From the NCBI RefSeq assembly GCF_019931195.1, contig NZ_JAIOUO010000002.1, positions 124,001 through 188,000 of the forward strand: 64,000 bases of DNA. Reading direction: 5' to 3'. The position numbers and the translations under genes were made by a program. This document shows positions 26,321 to 35,405 of this stretch, in pieces; the stretch's first letter is position 1, and each line of letters begins with the position of its first letter. Below the pieces are notes generated by a model. That model made no database searches and was not told where the DNA came from. It saw only the letters and a program-made list of their open reading frames with translations. The DNA is from Marinobacter sp. F4216 (GTDB taxonomy: Bacteria; Pseudomonadota; Gammaproteobacteria; Pseudomonadales; Oleiphilaceae).

Positions 26321-27202
26321 ATGCAGGCGCTTCCACCTCTCAGGGCACTTCAGGCATTTCGCTACGCGGCCAGGGATCTGAGCTTTAAAGCGGCCGCAGA
26401 GGCATTGAATATTTCCAATGCGGCGGTGAGTTCACACATTCGTGGGCTGGAGGAGTTCCTGGGGTTCAAGCTGTTCGTAAGACTGACGCGAGAGGTGAAA
26501 CTGACACCCGAGGGAAGTCGACTGTCCGGGTTTATTGAAACGGGGTTTCAGGAGATAGAGCGGGGCATTGCGATATTCGCGCCGAATTCAGATCCTGCGA
26601 ATTTGAAAGTATCGACCCTGCCGTCGTTTGCCAGCCGGTGGCTGATGCCGAGAATCAGCCGGTTCCAGGAAAAGTACCCTCACTTGAAGCTCAGTGTCAT
26701 GCCCGGCTTCAGTCTGGTCGACTTTCAGGGTGATGGTGTCGATCTGGCGATTCGTTTTGGCAAGGGTAACTACCCCGGGCTGGAAGCGCGGTTTTTCATG
26801 GAAGAAACCCTCGTGGTTGTGTGTCACCAATCGCTGATCGGAGACCGAACACCCGACAAGTCCGAGCTCGCGGCTATGCCGTGGTTGGTGGATGATTCGA
26901 TCGACATGCAGGGCTCCTGGATCAAGTTTCAGGAAGCATTTGGCGTCGAGATTCCGGACACTTTGGTACGGCTTTCTGTGAATGAAGCCTCGACGCAGGT
27001 GGAAGCCGTTCTCGCTGGTCGAGGCTTGTCGCTGATCCGTCTCAGTCTGGTGGCGGATATGCTCGAGTCCGGACTTTTGATTCGTCCTGTCGATTTCTCC
27101 ATGCCCGCCGAATATCACTATTACCTCGTCGCCCCGGAGGCGAAATTCCGGACAGAAAAAGTGAGGACGTTTGTGTCCTGGCTGTCGTCTGAAATCGCTT
27201 GA
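26321..27202 (+). CDS. LysR family transcriptional regulator, GcvA type
   Basis: 293 residues. Winged HTH at residues 5-64 (LRALQAFRYAARDLSFKAA, LNISNAAVSSHIRGLE) and the substrate-binding domain after residue 90 (LKVSTLPSFASRWLMPRI, typical of GcvA-like members). Divergent from the DUF1127 gene 113 bp away, and followed by an SDR on the other strand. Effector unknown. Confidence 0.93.
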   Translation: MQALPPLRALQAFRYAARDLSFKAAAEALNISNAAVSSHIRGLEEFLGFKLFVRLTREVKLTPEGSRLSGFIETGFQEIERGIAIFAPNSDPANLKVSTLPSFASRWLMPRISRFQEKYPHLKLSVMPGFSLVDFQGDGVDLAIRFGKGNYPGLEARFFMEETLVVVCHQSLIGDRTPDKSELAAMPWLVDDSIDMQGSWIKFQEAFGVEIPDTLVRLSVNEASTQVEAVLAGRGLSLIRLSLVADMLESGLLIRPVDFSMPAEYHYYLVAPEAKFRTEKVRTFVSWLSSEIA

Positions 27203-27235
27203 GGCCGCCCAGTCAGGAGCCTCACCGGTTCGGCC

Positions 27236-28030
27236 TCAGAGAATCGTTTTCACCAGTCCACCTTCAGCCCGAATGCTTGAGCCATTCACGGCCGCACTCA
27301 GCGGCGAGGCGATGAAGGCCACCACATCGGCGATTTCCTGCGGTTTGATGAACCGTTGCAGCAGCGAATCGGGCTCGGTCTCACTGAAGAACTCGGCGAC
27401 AAATTCCGCTTCGGATTTGTTCTGGCCCGCGGCACTTTCCTTAAGCCAGTTCTCCACGCCGTCGGTCAGCGTCGGACCCGGCAGTACGGAGTTCACGGTC
27501 ACGTTGTTGCCAGAGCCCTTGGTGAGATTGGCCAGGCCACGCCCGATAACCAATTGTGCGCCTTTGGTCATGGAGTAATGAATCATGCTCTCGAGCCCCC
27601 GTGCCCCGGCTTCGCTGGCGATGTTGATGATGCGCCCGAAGCTACGGTTCAGCATGGCAGGAAAATAGTGCCGGCACAGCCGGACGGTGGTCATCACGTT
27701 GGCGTCGAAAAACTGTTGCCAGGCCCGGTCGTCAATGTCGGCGAAGGGGGTTGGGCTGAAAATCCCGACGTTATTGATGAGGATGTCGAGATCGCCAATG
27801 GCATCGATTTCCGCACAGATCCGCTCCGACTGCCCGGGATCGGACAGATTCCCGCTGACGCCGCTCACCTGGCCTTTCGCTGAAAGTTCTTTAACCAGGT
27901 CGGTCAGGTCGTGCCGGCCGTTGATGATGACATGTGCGCCTTCGGCCAGCATGGTCTCGGCAATGGCCCTGCCAATGCCTTTGGTTGAACCACTGATGAA
28001 GACAAGCTTATCGCCTAATTGAAGATCCAT
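27236..28030 (-). CDS. SDR family oxidoreductase
   Basis: 264 residues. TGxxxGIG-type motif reads SGSTKGIGRA near residues 12-21; NNVG near 88; catalytic YSMTK near 158-162 with Ser in NIASEAG. The frame continues far upstream, but ATG 28030 with GAGG five bases before it puts the Rossmann fold at the usual place. Lies convergent to the LysR gene. Substrate unknown. Confidence 0.92.
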   Translation of the reverse strand: MDLQLGDKLVFISGSTKGIGRAIAETMLAEGAHVIINGRHDLTDLVKELSAKGQVSGVSGNLSDPGQSERICAEIDAIGDLDILINNVGIFSPTPFADIDDRAWQQFFDANVMTTVRLCRHYFPAMLNRSFGRIINIASEAGARGLESMIHYSMTKGAQLVIGRGLANLTKGSGNNVTVNSVLPGPTLTDGVENWLKESAAGQNKSEAEFVAEFFSETEPDSLLQRFIKPQEIADVVAFIASPLSAAVNGSSIRAEGGLVKTIL

Positions 28031-28247
28031 GGGTGCCTCGAAGGATGGGGGAGAATGGCTGAAGAGGCTCCGACCACGTACTGGAGACCGATGAGGTTGT
28101 AGATGCATCGCAGGGCAGTATAGTTCCGAACGAAAGCGCAGGGAGGAAGATCGGGCAGGAGCTCCGATTTCAGCCGGTGGGAAGGGGCCGTTGCCTTTCT
28201 TTTTCGGTCTTGCGATCTTAGCCTGGTAACCGGAGACAGGAGGCTTT

Positions 28248-28937
28248 ATGAAAATCATCGGGCTGATCGGTGGCATGAGCTGGGAGAGCACGGCCAGCTA
28301 CTATCGAGAACTCAATGAGGGAGTAAAGGCTGCTCTGGGTGGTCTTCATTCGGCGAACATCCTCCTGCAGAGCCTGGACTTCGCGCCGCTGGAAGCCATG
28401 CAGAGCAAAGGCGACTGGGAAGGTATTGCCAAAGAGCTCAGTCAGGCTGCCGCGACTTTGGAGCAGGGTGGCGCGGACTTTATCCTGATCGGCACCAACA
28501 CCATGCACCGGGTCTACGAGGACGTCGAACAGTCCGTGGGTATACCTTTGTTGCACATCGCCGATGCTACTGCGGAGGTACTTTTGGCCGATGGTGTCCA
28601 ACGTGTCGGATTGCTGGGAACGGCCTTCACCATGGAACAGTCGTTTTACAAGGGGCGCCTCTCCAAAAAGTTCGGTCTTGAGGTACTCACCCCGCAGCCG
28701 GCGGATCGGCAGCGCGTCCACGACATCATTTACCAGGAACTTTGCCAGGGCAAGATTCGGGATGAATCCCGCCGTGAATACCTGAGGATCATGGGAGATC
28801 TGGTCGAGGCAGGCGCGGAAGCCGTCATTCTCGGGTGCACGGAAATCGGTTTGCTTGTTAAGCCGGAAGATACCAACATTCGGCTCTACGATACGGCAAA
28901 AATTCATTCCGCCAAGGCGGTGGAAAGGGCACTCTGA
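28248..28937 (+). CDS. Aspartate/glutamate racemase family protein
   Basis: 229 residues; opening IGLIGGMSWESTASYYRELN and the LGCTEIGLL motif define the family. The first catalytic Cys position reads GTNTMH (Thr), the second is Cys in GCTE, as in the YgeA/broad-specificity amino-acid racemase branch. Strong RBS (acaggagg). Cytoplasmic. Predicted to interconvert amino-acid enantiomers; substrate not determinable here. Confidence 0.92.
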   Translation: MKIIGLIGGMSWESTASYYRELNEGVKAALGGLHSANILLQSLDFAPLEAMQSKGDWEGIAKELSQAAATLEQGGADFILIGTNTMHRVYEDVEQSVGIPLLHIADATAEVLLADGVQRVGLLGTAFTMEQSFYKGRLSKKFGLEVLTPQPADRQRVHDIIYQELCQGKIRDESRREYLRIMGDLVEAGAEAVILGCTEIGLLVKPEDTNIRLYDTAKIHSAKAVERAL

Positions 28938-29042
28938 GCTCGAAAAAAGTCACCTCAGGCCCGGTTTTTCATACAACGTCATTTTCTGCCGGTTCGATGT
29001 ACACTGCCGGTTGGGCGCATCAGTGAATCAAAGGGAGTTTGG

Positions 29043-29447
29043 ATGGAGCCGTTAACCGGGAGCAGTCTCTGGGAACTGATCAAGCATCTCCGCCAGTGGC
29101 TGGCGAATCTCAACCGGGCCGGGGAGCAGCGCAAGCAGCAGTCGGTGGAGGCTGTGAGGTCCGTGATCGTGGCATCACGGAGTACCGCCTCCTACCTCCG
29201 CCAGGTACGCGAGACCGGCAAACCCTCCCACGACACCGAAGCCAAACTGTCGGAACAATGGACCCGCCTCGGGTTCGAACTGCGCGATCTTGGCCTGATC
29301 AAACTGGCCAAGCGGTGCGATATCTCTGGTCGCTACTGGGCCGATGCTTCGCAACTCGAACCGGACTTTATCGAGAAAGCCGACATCAGTCTGGAGCGCA
29401 TGGAACAACTGGCCCGCTCCCTTGAGGCCGAGATTTCCCGCCGCTGA
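29043..29447 (+). CDS. Conserved hypothetical helical protein
   Basis: No family recognised. 134 residues, almost entirely helical and charged, with ELIKHLRQWLANLNRA and LGFELRDLGLIKLAKRCDISGRYW segments; no signal peptide, TM or cysteine cluster. Good RBS (aaagggag) before ATG 29043 and codon use like its neighbours support a real gene. Stands alone between the racemase and a DUF2784 gene. Confidence 0.78.
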   Translation: MEPLTGSSLWELIKHLRQWLANLNRAGEQRKQQSVEAVRSVIVASRSTASYLRQVRETGKPSHDTEAKLSEQWTRLGFELRDLGLIKLAKRCDISGRYWADASQLEPDFIEKADISLERMEQLARSLEAEISRR

Positions 29448-29575
29448 CACACTTTGTTTCTTTAGCGCGCCGCGCCCACCCCTCATTCGACCCTGTGATG
29501 GCTCAACTACACTTCTGAATGCCGGGAAACTGGTTAATCCGGAATCAAAACGATCCTTATTGACCCGGCGCAGGT

Positions 29576-29977
29576 ATGGCTGACATGGTGTCTGACAGGT
29601 TTTATCTGGTGCTGGCGGACGGACTGCTGGTGCTTCATGTGCTTTTTGTCGCGTTCGTGGTGTTGGGGCTCGTTGCGATTCTGGTGGGAGGTGCGCTGAA
29701 CTGGCATTGGGTTCGGAACCGCTGGTTCCGGATCGGTCATCTGGTGGCCATTGCTATTGTCGTGCTGCAGTCATGGCTGGGGGTTATCTGCCCGCTGACC
29801 ACCTGGGAAATGGCACTGCGTGACAGGGCAGGAACTGGCACCTACGAGGGTTCCTTTATCCAGCACTGGCTGCATGCCATTCTTTACTACAACGCGCCGG
29901 AATGGGTGTTTATGCTGGCCTATACGTTGTTCGGGACCCTGGTGCTGGCCAGCTGGTTTCTGGTCCGGCCACGGTAA
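29576..29977 (+). CDS. DUF2784 family small membrane protein
   Basis: 133 residues, about four hydrophobic segments; LLVLHVLFVAFVVLG, HLVAIAIVVLQSWLGVICPLTTWE and the FIQHWLHAILYY...P segment are the DUF2784 signature. Followed 17 bp later by an SDR, probably the same transcript. Inner membrane; function unknown. Confidence 0.9.
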   Translation: MADMVSDRFYLVLADGLLVLHVLFVAFVVLGLVAILVGGALNWHWVRNRWFRIGHLVAIAIVVLQSWLGVICPLTTWEMALRDRAGTGTYEGSFIQHWLHAILYYNAPEWVFMLAYTLFGTLVLASWFLVRPR

Positions 29978-29994
29978 GAGTTAGGGAGGTAGTT

Positions 29995-30666
29995 ATGTCT
30001 GATAAGAAAACAGTCGTTATTACGGGCGCCAATCGAGGCATTGGTCTGGAACTGGCCCGTCGGTATGCAGGCGAGGGCTGCAGGGTGATCGGCGTGTGTC
30101 GTTCGTCGTCGGATGAGTTGTCGGAAGTGGCTGAGCAGGTAATTGATGGCGTGGATGTCACTACCGATGCGGGCATCGAAAAACTGACGTCGGCGCTCGG
30201 GGATGAGCAGATTGATTTGCTGATCAATAACGCGGGCCTGTTGCAGGATGATCAGCTGGGGTCGATCGATTTCGACTCCATTCGAACCCAGATGGAAATC
30301 AACGCCTACGCGCCGTTGCGAGTGGTCGAGGCACTGGTGTCCCGGATTCCTTCTGGCGGCAAGATCGCCAACATCACCAGCCGCATGGGCTCCATTGCCG
30401 ATAATGACTCGGGTGGTCGCTACGGTTATCGGGCGTCCAAGGCGGCCCTGAATGCGTTCGGAAAGTCCCTGGCGGTAGACCTGCAACCGAAGGGCATTGC
30501 GGTGGCGCAGCTGCACCCGGGCTATGTGAAGACTCGTATGGTCAACTTCGGCGGGCTGATTACGCCGGCGGAGTCGGCTCTTGGGCTGGTGGAGCGGATC
30601 AATCAGCTGAACCCGGAGAACTCCGGCTCGTTCTGGCACAGCAACGGGGAGGAGCTGCCCTGGTAA
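29995..30666 (+). CDS. SDR family oxidoreductase (C-factor/YciK-like)
   Basis: 223 residues. Glycine motif TGANRGIG near residues 11-18; NNAG near 80; catalytic YGYRASKAAL near 140. The sequence fits the short NAD(P)-binding SDR class similar to C-factor. ATG 29995 follows TAGGGAGG. Probably cotranscribed with the DUF2784 gene. Confidence 0.92.
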   Translation: MSDKKTVVITGANRGIGLELARRYAGEGCRVIGVCRSSSDELSEVAEQVIDGVDVTTDAGIEKLTSALGDEQIDLLINNAGLLQDDQLGSIDFDSIRTQMEINAYAPLRVVEALVSRIPSGGKIANITSRMGSIADNDSGGRYGYRASKAALNAFGKSLAVDLQPKGIAVAQLHPGYVKTRMVNFGGLITPAESALGLVERINQLNPENSGSFWHSNGEELPW

Positions 30667-30711
30667 GCCGATACCAGGGCTTTCGTCACTGAACGCTGAT
30701 GTCTCGGTCTG

Positions 30712-31131
30712 TTAGCGAACGACAAACACCGAGATGTCAGTGTGTTTGATCAGGTTGGCGGCGTTCGAGTGCAGCACATGCAGACGATCGCCGGGGCCCG
30801 GTGGGTGGGAGGCCATCACCACCAGGTCGACGCCGGTTTCCTCGACCGCCTGATGCAGTTTCTTGTCCAGCTCCACTGCGGTGTCCGGTGTTGTGACCAC
30901 CCTGCTGCTGGCATGAATGCCGTGAGCCTTGCCCTGTTCTTCGGCGAACTCTGCCATTTTTTTCGTCAGTTCCTCGGGATTGTGCGCTGCGGCCGAGGGC
31001 GTGGTATTGGTGATGGCGAGATAGCAGATCGCCGCATTGTAGTGCTTGGCGATATCGATGGCCGTGTTCAGAGCTTTGGATAGTTTATCCAGGTGTTCCA
31101 GATCCACTGGTACCAGAATCTTGCTGTACAT
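30712..31131 (-). CDS. Universal stress protein (UspA family)
   Basis: 139 residues with the UspA fold: opening YSKILVPVDLE, central LVVMASHPPG, and C-terminal HSNAANLIKHTDISVFVVR with a GxxG-N10-S/T-like nucleotide-binding stretch. I chose ATG 31131 (GGGGAGACC directly before it); the frame runs to 31284. It is on the minus strand, back-to-back with the MscS gene. Confidence 0.93.
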   Translation of the reverse strand: MYSKILVPVDLEHLDKLSKALNTAIDIAKHYNAAICYLAITNTTPSAAAHNPEELTKKMAEFAEEQGKAHGIHASSRVVTTPDTAVELDKKLHQAVEETGVDLVVMASHPPGPGDRLHVLHSNAANLIKHTDISVFVVR

Positions 31132-31311
31132 GGTCTCCCCCGCGTAATCCCGGTTGGGTTTAAATTTACTCACCGTTTGTTCTAAGCATGGCAGTGGATT
31201 GTGAACTCTGCCAAAAATTAAGGGGTTGACCGTAATCAACCCACGGCAAGAATGCCCACAAGTTTTCCTTGCTGCTATCTTCAAGACAAAGCAGGCAAAC
31301 GGATACCGAGT

Positions 31312-32379
31312 ATGGTGGATTACTTTCAGGCGGGCGCGACCGCATGGCTCTACCCCGCACTGACAGCGCTGTTTTCAGTCATTATCACGTATGCGGCCTT
31401 TCATCTCGCACTGGCGATCGTTCACAAGCTTACCCATCGAAAAACCGTTCCCAGGCTGTTTCTGGATGCGTCGTCCCGGGCTCTCAGCGTGGTCGTGTGC
31501 CTGCTGGTGCTCAATCTGGTTCTGGGCGCGTCCCCACCCGAACTCATCTGGTTGTCGGAGATTCAGCATCTCTCGACGCTCTTGCTGATTCTTGCCGTTA
31601 CCTGGGCGCTGGTGCGTTGTACGTCTGCCATTGGTGACGTCATCGTCATGCTCAATCCTGTTCTCGAAGGGGAATGGAAACGGGCCAGAAAGGTGGAAAC
31701 CCAGACTCGCTTTCTGGTGCGTGCGCTTAACATCCTGATTGTCATTATCGGGATGGGGGCGGCCCTGATGACGTTCGAGCCGGTGCGGCATGTGGGCGGC
31801 AGCCTGCTGGCATCGGCCGGTGTCGGTGGCATCATCCTGGGCTTTGCGGCCCGGCCGGTACTGGGCAACTTGCTGGCGGGCATGCAGATCGCCCTGACGC
31901 AACCCTTCCGCATTGACGATGTGCTGTATGTGCAAGGGGAGTGGTGCTGGGTTGAGGAAGTCACGGCGACCTATGTGGTGCTGCGGGTGTGGGACCTGCG
32001 ACGACTGGTCGTTCCGCTCCAGTGGTTTATCGAAAACCCGTTCCAGAACTGGTCCCGAAATTCCGCCGAGTTGCTGGGCACGGTGTTTATCCGGGTGGAC
32101 TACCACATGCCCGTAGCAGCGCTGCGGGAGGAGTTCGGTCGATTACTGCGGCAGGCGCCAGAGTGGGATGGCAGGGTAGAAACGGTGCAGGTGACGGATT
32201 CGGATGAACGGACCATGGAGGTGCGCTTTTTGATGAGTGCGCCAAACTCCAACCAGGCTTGGGATCTGCGCTGCGCCATCCGGGAGGGGATGGTCACCTT
32301 CGTTCAGGAGCACTATCCGGAGTACCTGCCGAGGCTTCGCGCCCGGTTGGTGGACGAAGAAGTACCCGGCGAAGTCTAA
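31312..32379 (+). CDS. Mechanosensitive ion channel family protein (MscS type)
   Basis: About 355 residues. Four hydrophobic segments precede the pore helix with the characteristic small-residue pattern SAGVGGIILGFAARPVLGNL, then a beta domain (QPFRIDDVL...GEWCWVEEVTATYVVLRVWD). This is the inner-membrane osmotic relief channel family. Start chosen at ATG 31312, ahead of the first TM; an upstream ATG at 31252 is in frame. Its last four bases overlap the convergent pirin gene. Confidence 0.9.
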   Translation: MVDYFQAGATAWLYPALTALFSVIITYAAFHLALAIVHKLTHRKTVPRLFLDASSRALSVVVCLLVLNLVLGASPPELIWLSEIQHLSTLLLILAVTWALVRCTSAIGDVIVMLNPVLEGEWKRARKVETQTRFLVRALNILIVIIGMGAALMTFEPVRHVGGSLLASAGVGGIILGFAARPVLGNLLAGMQIALTQPFRIDDVLYVQGEWCWVEEVTATYVVLRVWDLRRLVVPLQWFIENPFQNWSRNSAELLGTVFIRVDYHMPVAALREEFGRLLRQAPEWDGRVETVQVTDSDERTMEVRFLMSAPNSNQAWDLRCAIREGMVTFVQEHYPEYLPRLRARLVDEEVPGEV

Positions 32380-33248
32380 CGCCGCCAGGGCGAGGGCGGG
32401 CCTTCGGTGCGCTCGCCCGGCCACGCCGGAATCTCGCCAAAGCGCGCACTGTGGTTCGCCCAGTCGGTTTCTGCCTCGACGATTTCCTCCCTTTCGTAAC
32501 CCACGTAATTCCACCACATCACAACGTCCCTGCGCAGGGGCAGGCCGCCAATCAGCAGCAGACGGGTGCTCGGCTCGCAATGGATAGTGAGTTGCTTAAA
32601 GTCATCCCCCAGGTACGCCAGCTCGTCGGTATCAAAGCGCTCCTCGCCAATGATGCAGGCACCGGTAAGCGGCAGGATGCCGTATTCGAAGCCGGGCTCC
32701 AGAGTCAGCAAAATGTCTTGCGGCTGCGTGCATTCGATATCCAGACCAATCAGGGGCGAATATTGAAGGGTATCGGCCCGTCGGCTGCCGTATTCGCCCG
32801 TCAGAAGTGTCCAGCTGGCGCCCTGATCCTGCCAGCAAGGCAGGGTATCGTAATGGTCAAAGCTCGGTAGGATGTTGCGGTCGGCTTCGGGCAGGGCAAT
32901 CCAGAGTTGCGCAGCGTGCAGCGTGCGGTCGCCGAAGATGGTTTCTTCCGTGTGGCTGACGCCGTGCCCGGCGGTCATCAGGTTGACCTCCCCGGGGCGG
33001 ATGGGCTGGGTGGTGCCTAGGCTGTCCCGGTGCAGCAGTTCGCCGTCAATCATCCAGGTGAAGGTTTGCAGGCCGATGTGGGGATGGGGTGCCACACGCA
33101 GACCGGTGTCCGCCTCGCCGAAGGTCACTGGTCCAATGTGGTCGAGAAAACACCAGGCGCCGATTTGACGGCGGCCTGCGGTAGGAAGGCTGCGGGCGAC
33201 AGGAATGCCGCCCACTTCTCCGGTTCTTGCTTTTATGCGCTGTGCCAT
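32376..33248 (-). CDS. Pirin family protein
   Basis: 290 residues; bicupin fold. N-terminal PHPHIGLQTFTWMIDGELLHRDSLG with the iron-ligand His cluster, then VNLMTAGHGVSHTEE. Pirins bind Fe and some act as quercetinase or regulators. A DoxX-like remnant sits just upstream on the same strand, which fits the common DoxX-pirin association (inference). Confidence 0.93.
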   Translation of the reverse strand: MAQRIKARTGEVGGIPVARSLPTAGRRQIGAWCFLDHIGPVTFGEADTGLRVAPHPHIGLQTFTWMIDGELLHRDSLGTTQPIRPGEVNLMTAGHGVSHTEETIFGDRTLHAAQLWIALPEADRNILPSFDHYDTLPCWQDQGASWTLLTGEYGSRRADTLQYSPLIGLDIECTQPQDILLTLEPGFEYGILPLTGACIIGEERFDTDELAYLGDDFKQLTIHCEPSTRLLLIGGLPLRRDVVMWWNYVGYEREEIVEAETDWANHSARFGEIPAWPGERTEGPPSPWRR

Positions 33249-33293
33249 GGCTGGGGAACTCCCGAATGTATCCCTAGCATGGTTCGCACCCGG

Positions 33294-33420
33294 TTAATCG
33301 GCAAGTCGTGCCAGGGCCCGGTTCGCCGAAAGGCGTCCGGCCCCTGACAACAGCAGGGCCACCGAGTTGGCCAGCATGGGCAGCGCGGGCCCGCCACCCG
33401 TGCTCTGGCAGAGGACATCC
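33294..33420 (-). pseudogene. C-terminal relic of a DoxX-family gene
   Basis: In the gap between pirin and the crotonase, the minus strand reads MLANSVALLLSGAGRLSANR with a stop at 33294-33296. Intact DoxX proteins end with a hydrophobic stretch, then G-x-GR-LS-x-D/N and an A/L-rich tail. Only about 35 codons look DoxX-like; the four-TM body and any start are absent. Otherwise this 322-bp gap holds only the crotonase leader. Confidence 0.4.
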
Positions 33421-33570
33421 CGACGGAGTGTGTGGGCACACCGCGCTGATCCAACGGCAAAAATTGCCTCGCCCGGGTTGTTACCACCCTATCGGCTGGG
33501 ACATTATGCGGTATTGCCCAAAGGCCGGGTTGTCCTGGCGCGAACCCCAACATCGACAAGGAGTTCTGTT

Positions 33571-34425
33571 TTGTCTGAACTTGCTTCTTACGAAAGCTTC
33601 AACGTTGAAGTGAAAGACTACATTGCCCACGTTCAGTTCAGCCGCCCGGAAAAACTGAACACCATGAACAAGGCATTCTGGAACGAATTGCCCCGGTGCA
33701 TGCGAGATATTGAAGTCAATACCAACGCCCGGGTGATCGTCATTTCCAGCACAGGCAAGCATTTCTCCGCCGGCATGGATCTGGGCGTATTCAGTGACAC
33801 CAAGTCCATCCCCATGACTGGTGACCCCGGCCGCATGGCCGAGAACCTGCGCCGCGTAGTGTTGCAGATTCAGGACACGGTGACTTCCCTGGAGAAGGTC
33901 CGACTGCCGGTGCTGGCGGCCATTCACGGCGGATGTATCGGCGGTGCGCTGGACCTGGTGTGTGCGGCTGATAGCCGTTACTGCACCGAGGATGCCTTCT
34001 TTACCATCAAGGAAACCGAGCTGGGGATGACGGCAGATGTGGGTACACTGCAGCGTTTGCCGAAATTGATGCCCGAAGGCGTAGTGCGTGAGCTGGCCTA
34101 CACCGGTCGCAAATTCTCCGCACAGGAAGCCCGGAACCTTGGCTTTGTGAATGCGGTTTATCCTTCACCGGAAGCTTTGCTCGATGCAGTGATGGGCATT
34201 GCCAGCCAGATTGCCGCGAATTCGCCACTGGCGGTAACTGGCTGCAAGGACATGATCAATTTCACCCGGGATCATTCGGTGGAAGACAGCCTGCGCTACA
34301 TGGCCACCTGGCAGGCCGGTATGTTCCGCCCGGGCGACATGATGAAAACCTTCCAGGCCAAGGCCCAGAAGCAGCAGCCGGAGTACGAAGACCTGTTTCC
34401 GGTGAAAGGGCTGTTCGAGTCCTGA
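33571..34425 (+). CDS. Crotonase (enoyl-CoA hydratase/isomerase) family protein
   Basis: 284 residues; crotonase oxyanion holes in HFSAGMDLGVF and HGGCIGGALDLV, and ELGMTADVGTLQRLP. This pattern resembles dienoyl-CoA isomerase (ECH1-like), which handles odd-numbered double bonds in fatty-acid oxidation; exact reaction not certain. I chose TTG 33571 because AAGGAG lies 7 bp upstream; the frame is open to 33367 but with no RBS and the sequence there does not look like crotonase. Confidence 0.9.
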   Translation: MSELASYESFNVEVKDYIAHVQFSRPEKLNTMNKAFWNELPRCMRDIEVNTNARVIVISSTGKHFSAGMDLGVFSDTKSIPMTGDPGRMAENLRRVVLQIQDTVTSLEKVRLPVLAAIHGGCIGGALDLVCAADSRYCTEDAFFTIKETELGMTADVGTLQRLPKLMPEGVVRELAYTGRKFSAQEARNLGFVNAVYPSPEALLDAVMGIASQIAANSPLAVTGCKDMINFTRDHSVEDSLRYMATWQAGMFRPGDMMKTFQAKAQKQQPEYEDLFPVKGLFES

Positions 34426-34428
34426 TCG

Positions 34429-35028
34429 TTGGCCGGAAACACGCGTCGCGGAATATCACCCGGGGCCGCCCTGCTGTTTCAGGGCGGTATCGGCGTGGCG
34501 GGACTGCTGGCAATCCTGCTCCTGGATATCCCGATCCAGAATGACGGCCTGTCCTGGCAGGCCAGTACCTTGTTGGGATGTCTGGGGGCGCTCGGGACCT
34601 ATCTGGTCCTGATACTTCTGACCCGAATTCCGAGCCTGTTCCCGGATGACCTTGAACAGCAAATGCGCAACCTGCGCGACTTTGCGCTGGGGCTCGGGGT
34701 GCCGGTACTCATCGGTTTGTCTGTGCTGGCGGGGGTAGGTGAGGAACTCCTGTTTCGTGGTGCGATTCAGGGCGGGCTGGTTGGGCTGATTGGTTTTTAT
34801 CCCGCCATTGTCCTGGCGTCGCTGCTGTTCGGGCTGGCCCACTACATTTCCTTTACCTATTTCCTGGTGGCCACCGGTCTGGGGCTTCTGCTGGGAGCCG
34901 TCTATGCCGTGTCTGGCAGCCTCTCGCTGGTGATGGTGTGGCACGCGGTGTACGACATGATCGCGCTGTTCTGCCTGCTGCGCTTTCCCCACTGGTTTGG
35001 CCTGGAGCCGAAACACTTTTCCCGCTAA
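34429..35028 (+). CDS. CPBP family intramembrane glutamic endopeptidase
   Basis: 199 residues, several hydrophobic segments. Motifs: GEELLFRGAIQ (EExxxR), LLFGLAHYI (FxxxH) and WHAVYDM (HxxxD), the complete CPBP/Rce1-like set. TTG start at 34429, three bases after the crotonase stop, implies coupling. Rce1-like bacterial proteins may process peptides or prenylated substrates; the substrate is unknown. Confidence 0.87.
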   Translation: MAGNTRRGISPGAALLFQGGIGVAGLLAILLLDIPIQNDGLSWQASTLLGCLGALGTYLVLILLTRIPSLFPDDLEQQMRNLRDFALGLGVPVLIGLSVLAGVGEELLFRGAIQGGLVGLIGFYPAIVLASLLFGLAHYISFTYFLVATGLGLLLGAVYAVSGSLSLVMVWHAVYDMIALFCLLRFPHWFGLEPKHFSR

Positions 35029-35047
35029 CCTGCCTGCCCGTGCAGGA

Positions 35048-35401
35048 TTACCAGATGCCCGAGGCGATGATCTGATGGGGTTCCACCTTGCCGTTGTAGA
35101 TGTAGGTCCACGCAAGGCCATGCCGGGTGGGAAGTTTCTGACGAAGATAAAGGCTGGATTCCGGGGCTTCCGGTACGAAGGCCTCAAGGATGTCCAGTTG
35201 GCGCAGGGTGTGTTCGTTGATCGAAAAGACTTCGACCAGGACACCCGCGGAGGGGTGGAGGAGCGCTCCGGGGAAGGCGCCGAGGTCAAAAAGCGTCAGC
35301 GCCCGTAGCGTGTCCTCCCCGATAAAAGCCGAGTCCTCAAGCAGATGACTGTTAAAAAAGCCCCGCTTGAGGGTTCCGTAAACCGCGACCAGATGTTCCA
35401 T
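35048..35401 (-). CDS. Gamma-glutamylcyclotransferase-like (AIG2/GGCT) protein
   Basis: 117 residues beginning VAVYGTLKRGFFNS, the YGTL loop that binds gamma-glutamyl groups; catalytic Glu candidates lie in DILEAFVPEAPES. ATG 35401 follows the NnrU stop by 4 bp. Cytoplasmic; likely cyclotransferase or amidotransferase activity by family. Confidence 0.88.
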   Translation of the reverse strand: MEHLVAVYGTLKRGFFNSHLLEDSAFIGEDTLRALTLFDLGAFPGALLHPSAGVLVEVFSINEHTLRQLDILEAFVPEAPESSLYLRQKLPTRHGLAWTYIYNGKVEPHQIIASGIW

Positions 35402-35405
35402 AGGT

